From assembly GCF_012489685.1 (NCBI RefSeq), contig NC_080042.1, positions 77,009,093-77,073,092 on the forward strand: DNA of 64,000 nt, in the 5' to 3' direction. Shown here piece by piece: positions 55,976 through 64,000 of the stretch. Both the position numbers and the translations under genes were made by a program. The notes below the pieces were generated by a model. That model ran no database searches. It worked only from the letters and a program-made list of their open reading frames with translations, and was not told where the DNA came from. The stretch is from Lotus japonicus (Eukaryota > Streptophyta > Magnoliopsida > Fabales > Fabaceae). Position 1 is the stretch's first letter. Each line of letters begins with the position of its first letter.

Positions 55976-58900
55976 TAGGGGTGGGAATAGGCCAGGCCAG
56001 GCCAGGCTTTACGTAAATAGGCCTGGCCTACTTAAAAAATTTTAGGCCTAAACCTGGCCTTTTATCTATCAGAGGCTTTTTTTTTTGGCCTGGCCTGGCC
56101 TTTTTAAAAGCCTGGCCTGGCCTGGTAGCCTATTTAAAAGCCTATTTTATAATAATCTTTAAATAGGCCAACAAGCCTACATGTAAATAGGCCGGCCTAT
56201 AATTTTTTAAGCAACAATATTGATAAAAACAAAAGAAAAAATTCCTGTATTTGTCTAAGATACAATATGTTGTCCAAAGAATAACTTCAATTATTCTAAA
56301 GCTGCCAAAGTGCACTATAACAAATGCTTACAACTCTTCAAGGATCTGACTACATAAAATGATATCATATGCATTGTTACCAACAATCAAAATGTCATAG
56401 GACCTGGGTAATTCAAAAATTCTTCAAGAGTTCTTAGAAGATCTGAGTACGATAATATGCACTAATAATAAGAAAAGATCTCAACAAAAAATCAGATTTG
56501 AGTACTAAGCAACTCATTACTTTGCTATTTAATAAATCTGGAAAATAACCTCCAAAAATCTTCCATAACATACTAGATTCATAAACAGTACTCAAGGAAA
56601 AAAAGTCTCAACTAGACAACTACACAAATAACATTAGACAATATCTCAACAAAAAGCATCATATCAGTATTTAAAAAATCTGCCAGTATGCTCCTTAAGA
56701 AATCAGCAGCTCATGATAAAAGCACCTCCAAAATCTCATCAAAAAACACCAGATCATCTTCTTGTGTCCTTCATAAACAGTCCCAGCAAAAAACACCTTG
56801 AAAATAAGAGAATAATGTCACTAGACTGAAAAATATAAAATAATTATTATAGAGATAAAAAAACTTACAGATATGGAAAAACACTTAAAATGACATTAGA
56901 TCTTCAAGTTGATCTCCTCATTCACTTCACCCACCTTCAAAATAAGAAAATAATGTCACTTAGTCTGAAAATATTTTCAAAATCATTATTATAGAGATAA
57001 TAAAAAACTTATAAAAAGTAGTTACCTTTGGCTTCTTCATCAAATTATACTTATGACGCAGCCAATCCCCTCCACAGATGAGTGCTTCAATAGATTTTTC
57101 ATTCAATCTAGAACGAAATTCATCAATTACTCGCCCTCCAGCACTAAATGTAGACTCAGATGCCACTGTGGAGATAGGTATAGCCAGTATATCAGCGGCC
57201 ATCTTGGATAAGACCTTATACTTTAAGCTGTTGTTCCTCCACCATTCCAATGCACAAAATGAGTTATTATTACCATCGGGAACATAAACACCTTCATCAA
57301 AATAAGCTTGTAGTTCTGACTTCATTGGGGGAACCGCTTCCTTTTCACGCACAAGATTCATAATTTGGTCAAATCCAGTGACAAATGAAGATCCAGATTC
57401 AGTTGAGGATGTTACATTGTTACCACCATCATTTGAATTCGCAGCCACAAAGGATGACTCCTCAATACTCATAGACACATACTTATCATATAACTTTTCC
57501 AATGAAGTTCTAACCTTACTTATATTCTCCATGGCAACATTTTCAGGTTTATATATCAATGGAAAGCATATATCAACAATGTGAAATTTACACCTAGGAT
57601 CTAAAACACTCGCAATAGCCATAAGCAAATTGCACTCACCCCAGTATTTGTCAAATTTTTCTTTCATTGGGGCTGCCATTTCTCTCATGAAGTCATCTTC
57701 ATCCTCAGACGCATTGTCAATTACTTGTTTAACTCTCCAAACTTCAGCAAGATATAAATTAGCAGTTGGATACTCACTACCTGAGATTACATGAGTAGCT
57801 AGATCAAACACTTCTAGAAGTTTGCAAATCTTCTCAACTTTGCTCCAATCTTCAAGTGAAGGTGAATAAACATAATGCGGCTCTCTTTCCTTGTATGCAG
57901 CAAAGGCGGTCTTGAATTTCAAAGAAGTAGACAACATCTGAAATGTTGAATTCCATCTTGTTGGACAATCAATAACAAGCTTCCTTTCCTTCAAGCGTTT
58001 CTGTTCAACCACATCACAAAAGGCCTTTAACCTTGCATCATTGTAGTTGATATATTTCACACTTTCACGAATATTGACAATGACACTCTTGATTTTGCTT
58101 AAGCCATCTTGCACCAACAAATTTAATATGTGAGCACAGCACCTAACATGAAACAAAGCACCATCAAGAAATAACTTATTGCCTGATAAGTTCTCCTTGA
58201 GATTTTTTAAGCATTTATCATTGTAAGCTGCATTATCAACAGATATGGAAAAAATTTAATTCTCAATCCCCCAAACTTTTAAACACTTGAAAATGGCGTC
58301 AGCCACATCAACCCCACGCCTAGGAGCTGGCACTTTCACAAAACTCAAAACTCTCTTCTGAAGCTTCCACCCGGCATCAATGAAGTGACCTGTAACCACC
58401 ATATATTCAGCTACTTGGTGGCTTGACTTCCACATATCTGTTGTCAAACTAATCTTATTCACACTTTTCAGCAATGCCTTCAAGTTTCTCTTCTCCATCT
58501 CATATAAAGCTAAACAATCATTTCTTATGGTTTTACGAGTTACCTTTTGAAAATCTGAATTTGCATACTGGAAAGCCCACATCCAAACATCATTCTCAAC
58601 CACACTAAACGGCATTTCATGAACCATAATAGCAGAAGCAATGATTTCCCTCATCTTTTCATTATTGTATCTAGCACCAGAATTCAGAAACGGGTTACCT
58701 GAGTTACAAGGCTGAAATGGTATGGTACTTTGCTTCTTTTCACTAGCCAAATGCACTCTCCTTTGTAAGCAAATTTCTGAATGTCTTCTCAGATGGCTAG
58801 TACTGGCTCCTTTCCCACCTGTAGACAATTTCTCTTTGCAATATCTGCAAACTGCTTTCTTTGCACCCCCGGTAATTTCAATTTCATCAAAATCTGCCCA

Positions 58901-59757
58901 AACTGGAGATGTTTTCTTCCTCTTTTTCTTGGTTACCAATTCTTCACCGACCTGATCTTGGACTTGTTCACCATCTTGTGCGTTATCTTGCTGTTGACTT
59001 GCCTCTGGTTGGACATGCTCGTTCACCTCAACAACAATAGGATTGCTCTCAAGTGGAGTAGACATTTGTGAATCTGTAACAAAAATAGAACAATGAGGAT
59101 TTTTGTTTTAAAAATTATTGATTATTTCTGTACCTAGAATAGAACACAATATTCATCTAATCGAGTTCATTGATAAAATATGACAGAAAATAAATTGTTA
59201 CATAAGTAAAAAGTTCAAGTTATACAATATGCAATGAACTGTCCCAGGAAATTGTGAAAAGTGTAATCTCTAACTTGCAATTGTCATTACCACTAAAGGG
59301 GCGATGCAGAGAAATTAGGGCCGGCTCATGGAGATGGAGATGGAGAATGGAGAGAGTGAGAGTCTAAGAGAAAGAGTCAGAATTAGAAAGGCAACTTTAT
59401 TCACAATTAATAAGAATTTGAAAGCAAATAGAAGGTCAAGGGTTACTCAAGTCTCATGATTCAAGAAAGAAAACGGCTGAAATAAATCAGGTGAAGCGTT
59501 GGACTTGGATACTGGAAGTTGGAAGGTGATATATACTTTAATAAATAAATATTATATTATATGAGTTAATATATTAAACAGGCCGGCCTGATAGGCCTAG
59601 AAGGCTTTTTTATAAGCCCAAGCCTGATCTATTTAATTAAATAGGCTTCTTAAAAAGCTTGAACCTAGCCTTTTTATTAAATAGGCCGGGCCAGGCCAGG
59701 CCTTAAACAGGCCAGGCCATAAGCCCCTTTCGGCGGCCTGGCCTATTCCCACCCCTA
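55976..59757 (-). mobile_element. hAT transposon (element B), almost intact
   Basis: 3,782 bp with a perfect 8 bp duplication CATATAGA (55968-55975 and 59758-59765) and inverted ends TAGGGGTGGGAATAGGCC. Both subterminal regions (about 55976-56200 and 59580-59757) are packed with GGCCTGGCC/GGCCAGGCC and AGCCTATTTAAAAGCC motifs, the likely transposase binding sites. It carries one transposase gene on the minus strand. The exact ends, duplication and nearly open gene point to a recent insertion. Confidence 0.93.
56960..59065 (-). pseudogene. hAT transposase of element B, one in-frame stop
   Basis: On the minus strand the frame starts at 59065 and is open to a single stop codon at 58256-58258, then continues in the same frame down to at least 57027. 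There PKG-type donor sequence (AAAG/GTAACT) suggests an intron to a short last exon near 56900-56940. Domains: acidic/Gln-rich N terminus, a KKKRKK nuclear signal, a BED zinc finger (CRYCKEKL...SHLRRHSEIC), the core (ISLTTDMW, then ISVDNAAYN, VIDCPTRWNSTFQML), and the hAT C-terminal dimerisation domain (MAADILAIPISTVASESTFSAGGRVI). Only the one nonsense codon and nothing else breaks it, so the element was probably active recently, and related intact copies may exist elsewhere. Confidence 0.9.
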
Positions 59758-59765
59758 CATATAGA

Positions 59766-60512
59766 GGCCCTAAATAAAGGGAGGGAACAAAGCCATTTCA
59801 TTTTCCCCACACGAGTTCCAGTGGTTATCGCTCACTTTCCAAGCTACTCCGTTGTGCCTTTTTTCCCTTCTCAATCGTTTCTCCTACATCAACAATGGTT
59901 CCTCCTCCACCAAGCCTATTTTCTAGTGAGTCTCTTCATCTTCCATTTTACATTTTTTTTTACCTACATTATTGGACAAATGATTTTCTTAAACAAAATT
60001 GCACCTTTTAAGTAAAAAAAAATCCTTTATTAGTTTCAAATTTTCACTCTAGCCTCCTGACTCACATGATTCCATGGATGGAAACCACACCACCCGTTCC
60101 CGAAAAGCTTTAGGTAAGAGAGCATTTTCTTCTTCCCAACCCTATATGCTCAAATCAAAATAGGTTTACCGCCTCGCCTTCTTATGTAAACATTTTATGG
60201 GTACAGAGTGATATTTTTAACTAAAGAATCACATTACCTTTTCAATTAACGATTATGGTGATCAAATGATCATTTAACCATACATTTACAACGAACCGAT
60301 ATGCGATGCGCCAAAATAATGAGGCCCCCAATTTACTTGTATAAAACCATCTTCATTGAGTGAGAAGCCTAATTTCTATCAAGTGAGAAGAAATTACATG
60401 GGGGAAATTGTGACTTCTTAATTTTCCTGGTTACATCAGCAAATTGAGGACTAAAACCCTCATGTCAATGTAAAACCCTCCTATTCTTTTTTCATGTGGA
60501 ATTACCTTCTGA
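59766..60512. other. Promoter side of the PPR gene
   Basis: No coding region recognised. A C/T-rich stretch precedes the PPR start. TTGTATAAAACC near 60338-60349 could be a TATA element about 180 bp upstream of the ATG (weak). Confidence 0.35.
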
Positions 60513-60884
60513 ATGAACACTGAAGATGCTTCTCCGGCGAACAGCCACCGCGCTTTTATCCCCAAACATCATCGCCGTTCAACTACTCCGCCGCCACCTC
60601 AGCACCAACCCCGTCTCTCCGGTAAACCCAGACGAGCTCCTCCGCGTGTGCACCGTCCTCTACCAGCAGCAAAACTCCCCCGAGCCAAGGTTCCGGTCAA
60701 AGCTCGCCGCCTGCGAGTTCGGTCTCACCCACGAGTTCTTCCTCCAGGTATGCAACAAATTCCCCTATTCATGGCGACCCGTCCACCGCTTCTTCCTCTA
60801 CACGCAACAACACCCCACTTTCACCCACACCCCAATCTCCTTCAACAAGATGCTCGACGTTGTCGGAAAGTCTCGGAACATTGA
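60513..60884 (+). other. Overlapping upstream ORF of the PPR gene
   Basis: An ATG 13 bases upstream of, and out of frame with, the PPR start opens a 123-codon frame that overlaps the main gene. Its product would be Pro/Arg/His-rich with no known domain. The upstream ATG is in weak context (TGAATGA), the main one has A at -3 (AAGATGC). It may reduce translation by capturing ribosomes, if the transcript includes it; it is probably not a functional protein. Confidence 0.4.
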
Positions 60885-62025
60885 CCTCTTCTGGGAGCTT
60901 CTCTCCGACATCGCACGCCGTCGTTTCGCCACCGACAGGACCTTCGTGATTGCGCTGAGGACTTTAGGTGGTGCCAGGGAGCTGAAAAAGTGTGTCGAGG
61001 TTTTCCACTTGATGAACTCTAATGGGTATGGTTACAATTTGGAAACTTTGAACAAGGTGGTTGATGCAATGTGTGGGTACAAGCTTGTTGAAGAAGCTAA
61101 GTATGTTGTTTTGAAGCTGAAAGAGTGGGTTAAACCTGATGGGGTGTGTTACAAGCATTTGATTAGAGGGTTTTGTGATAAGGGTGATTTGATTGAGGCT
61201 TCTAAGATTTGGAACTTGATGGCTGATGAAGGGTTTGAGCCTGATGTTGAAGCTGTTGAGAAAATGATGGAGACCCTTTTCAAGGTTAATCAGGGTGGTG
61301 AGGCTTTGAAGCTCTTTGAGACAATGAGGTTGAAGAGGATGGATGAGCTTGGCCTTTCAACTTATAGGTTGGTGATTAAGTGGATGTGTAATAAGGGGAT
61401 GATGTCCCAAGCTCAGAAGGTGTTTGAGGAAATGCGCGAGAGGGGTATTCAGATTGATAACTTGACTTTGGGGTCTGTTGTGTATGGGCTTCTAGCAAAA
61501 CATAGGGTTAGAGAGGCTTATCAAATTGTAGACAGGATTGGTGTGATGGATATAAGTGTCTATCATGGGTTGATAAAAGGGCTTCTGAAGTTGAGAAGGG
61601 CGGGTGAAGCGACTCAGGTGTTTAGGGAGATGATAAAGAGAGGTTGTGAACCGACTATGCATACTTACATAATGCTGTTGCAGGGCCATTTGGGGAGGAG
61701 GGGAAGGAAGGGTACTGATCCACTTGTCAATTTTGACACTATTTTCGTGGGTGGTTTGGTGAAAGTGGGGAAGGCGCGGGAGTACATCAAGTATGTGGAG
61801 AGGGTGATGAACAGAGGATTGGAGGTGCCGAGGTTTGATTATAATAAGTTTTTGCATTACTTTTCAAATGAGGAAGGTGTGTTGATGTTTGAGGAGATGG
61901 GGAAAAAGTTGAGAGAAGTAGGGTTGGTTGATTTGGCAGACATTCTTGAGAGATATGGGCAGAAAATGGCTACTAGAGATAGGAGAAGGAATAGATGTCC
62001 GATAACTGAGGATAGTAATGACTGA
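60526..62025 (+). CDS. P-class pentatricopeptide repeat protein, probably mitochondrial
   Basis: A single intronless frame of 499 residues, as is common for plant PPR genes. The N terminus (MLLRRTATALL...VQLLRRHLSTNP) has Arg, Leu, Ser and Thr without acids and an RRHLST-like processing site, fitting mitochondrial import. At least eight PPR motifs follow, among them NLETLNKVVDAMCGYKLVEEA, DGVCYKHLIRGFCDKGDLIEA, GLSTYRLVIKWMCNKGMMSQA and TMHTYIMLLQGHLGRRG, all of P type. There is no E, DYW or SMR domain. P-class PPRs bind organelle transcripts and affect their processing, stability or translation. By memory it corresponds to the At1g26500 family, which fits the neighbours. The 5' third is richer in C than the rest. 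The start was chosen for context and for the targeting peptide. Confidence 0.92.
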   Translation: MLLRRTATALLSPNIIAVQLLRRHLSTNPVSPVNPDELLRVCTVLYQQQNSPEPRFRSKLAACEFGLTHEFFLQVCNKFPYSWRPVHRFFLYTQQHPTFTHTPISFNKMLDVVGKSRNIDLFWELLSDIARRRFATDRTFVIALRTLGGARELKKCVEVFHLMNSNGYGYNLETLNKVVDAMCGYKLVEEAKYVVLKLKEWVKPDGVCYKHLIRGFCDKGDLIEASKIWNLMADEGFEPDVEAVEKMMETLFKVNQGGEALKLFETMRLKRMDELGLSTYRLVIKWMCNKGMMSQAQKVFEEMRERGIQIDNLTLGSVVYGLLAKHRVREAYQIVDRIGVMDISVYHGLIKGLLKLRRAGEATQVFREMIKRGCEPTMHTYIMLLQGHLGRRGRKGTDPLVNFDTIFVGGLVKVGKAREYIKYVERVMNRGLEVPRFDYNKFLHYFSNEEGVLMFEEMGKKLREVGLVDLADILERYGQKMATRDRRRNRCPITEDSND

Positions 62026-64000
62026 TAAACATGTTATGTATATCTAAAGGCTAGAATTTGATGGAAAAATCCAAAGTTTAATTGCAATGAAATAGCAGAT
62101 TGATGAAATATCAACATTTCTAAACTTAGTGATGATGATGGAGAAAGCTAGCTTGAAGAAGCACATGATTAAAGGTTATATATGTGTTATATCATTGGTT
62201 ATTTAGTGTCATAGACAAGTTTCTACTTTCTCCATCTCTTCAATACTTGGTGGTTTCTGTGAACCCATAATTTAGAAATAAAATGGTTTAGCTCAAGCTT
62301 GTTGCTAATTACTGCTCCCGAGTATCATTAGCTTATTTTCACTTGTTCCTATCATTCTTCTACTTTATTTTTGGGAGTCACTTTTTTTTTAATTTGGTAA
62401 GAAAAACATTAATAGGTTTCATATATCCAAGCTAATCCAACCTTAAAGATTGCTGTAGGCGCGCATTCATCTTTGAATTGTCCTCTATGGAACTTATTTA
62501 AGTAATTGGAATAAGCATATATTTTGCTGGCCTTATAAATTTCTACTCACAATTCTTTTGTCAGACCTTTGTTTTTGCTTCTAATACAATCAGAGTATTG
62601 AACTGTTAATATTTCTCTTGAGCAGTGGTATTGACTCTGTAGTTGGTCAATTCTTGCAATGCTTTTCAATATATAAATCATTCCTTTCCCCATATATAAT
62701 GTTTAATTTCTCTGAATTGAAAGTGGTACTATAGTGCAGTGTTCTCTAATGCATTGGAAAATAGCAAACAATCAAACTCGTTTCGCATATATGAAGGTGC
62801 AACTCATTTATTCAGAATTCAGCGTTGCATGAAAGGCGCACCATTATCCTCAAGTATTCAGATTGTACGCTAAAAACATGGAGTTGAATCTTGGAAATGT
62901 GGGGTAAAAAGATAATGCTTTGATGGCTAAATGGAATGCAAGTTCCGTTTTCTTCTAGAGACCACCTCTTTATGGCATCAACCACAATGCTAACCAGATT
63001 CAAAAGAATGGTTTAGAGGGGGTGTCCATCTCACCCCAGTTCACGAATACACTGTGCAGTCTCTCTGAACCAGTGTGTCTGTGATTGAATCTGTGACAAA
63101 TTGTATAGTCTCTCTTACTCTGGATTATTGATTTGCAACTATATGAAGTCTCGGGAGGACTTACAATCTTTCTAGTTAAGAACTTTACTCATTCCCCCCA
63201 CAAACACCTCTTATTCATTTCAGGGTCCTCGTTGAAGTTGGGATTTTCTTTTAGCAAAGACTCATGTGGTGTAGGTTTTGCACATGATTATTTTAACTAC
63301 AACTGCATTTCTACTATGCTCTTCGCAACTTTGTACATGTCAAATAATAATTTAACCACTCCTGCTAAATTGCACATGATTAAGAATTTACTATAAGGAA
63401 TGAACTCTCAATCTCATTCTAGAATTTCGTGGCCATTTATATTCTTTAAAGTCCAATGATCAATAAAGAAATGAATAAGCACAATACAGATGCTACCAAG
63501 ATATAAAATGAATGAATCACTACAAACACCTTTGACAAAAAAATAAAATAAAAAGAATTGGAGCTAACTTCAACGTGAACCTTCACCATCTACAGCTTTC
63601 CACATTCATCCCGACCCAATTGTGCAAAAAGATGAAAAAAGTGCCGGGGCTCAGCAATATATACAACCTGTGCCCTGTAAAAAAATCCCTTCTCTGAAAT
63701 TGAACAATGAAATATTACAGTTCAGAACACAGATAAGTAGCAATACATTCTGATATGCAGTAAGAAAATTCCATTTATAAATTACTTGGAATCAATCCTT
63801 GGCTTGAACATTATTAACCAAAAATCCAAATATCAGTGCTTCTTGCAGAATTAAATTATCGACTTATTGTGGATGCTTCTTCACAACATCACGGAGTTTA
63901 GTATGACAAATATACAAAGATAGCACTAGTATAGCAGTAGTATAGAAAAGAATCCACATCCAGAATTAATGATCAATGCAGCATATACCATTCCCCACAT
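62026..64000. other. Downstream intergenic region
   Basis: No gene recognised. Probable 3' UTR of the PPR gene at the left, then AT-rich DNA. The final ~450 bases might be the 3' UTR of a minus-strand gene lying beyond the window, but nothing in them proves it. Confidence 0.35.

Noticed and set aside
1..64000. CRISPR arrays, bacterial operons, phage modules
   Set aside because: No direct-repeat/spacer arrays or Shine-Dalgarno-led gene runs; intron structure throughout shows a plant nuclear genome.

Overview
This is a 64 kb piece of a plant nuclear chromosome. Genes are split by GT-AG introns, intergenic DNA is AT-rich, and the gene families (PPR proteins, an X8 callose-binding protein, 14-3-3, plastid-type alpha/beta hydrolase) and transposons are those of a flowering plant. 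It is a eudicot; a legume is my best guess, but this is inference and not proven by the sequence. No CRISPR, rRNA or credible tRNA gene was seen.

Layout. 1.8-6.3 kb (+): ten-exon alpha/beta hydrolase with a plastid-like leader. 7.2-8.5 kb: LINE RNase H remnant and a PIF/Harbinger-type MITE. 9.7-11.2 kb (-): PDCB-like GPI-anchored X8 protein. 11.2-19.5 kb: gene desert with a Helitron (hairpin and CTAG end), three LINE RNase H remnants and a hAT MITE. 19.5-24.1 kb (+): six-exon PPR protein. 25.6-27.5 kb (+): EAF7/MRGBP-like NuA4 subunit. 28.0-29.5 kb: non-autonomous Mutator-like element. 30.6-33.5 kb (-): 14-3-3 protein (iota/GRF12 type). 35.2-37.8 kb (+) and 53.3-55.1 kb (-): two dienelactone-hydrolase-family genes in inverted orientation. 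Between them lie a LINE, an internally deleted LINE reverse transcriptase, and a hAT transposase gene split by a solo LTR and by a young LTR retrotransposon with gag-protease but no reverse transcriptase or integrase. 56.0-59.8 kb: nearly complete second hAT transposon. 60.5-62.0 kb (+): intronless PPR gene.

How the genes relate. The order X8 protein, PPR, EAF7, 14-3-3, PPR matches, as far as I recall, Arabidopsis At1g26450-At1g26500, so the host genes look like an old syntenic block and the rest is later invasion. The genes act separately: plasmodesmatal callose binding, organelle RNA binding, chromatin acetylation, phosphoprotein binding, hydrolase chemistry. The points most worth a second look are the Cys-to-Gly change at the predicted nucleophile of one dienelactone hydrolase copy, the chimeric pol-less LTR element, and the insertions whose exact target-site duplications let the order of events be read.
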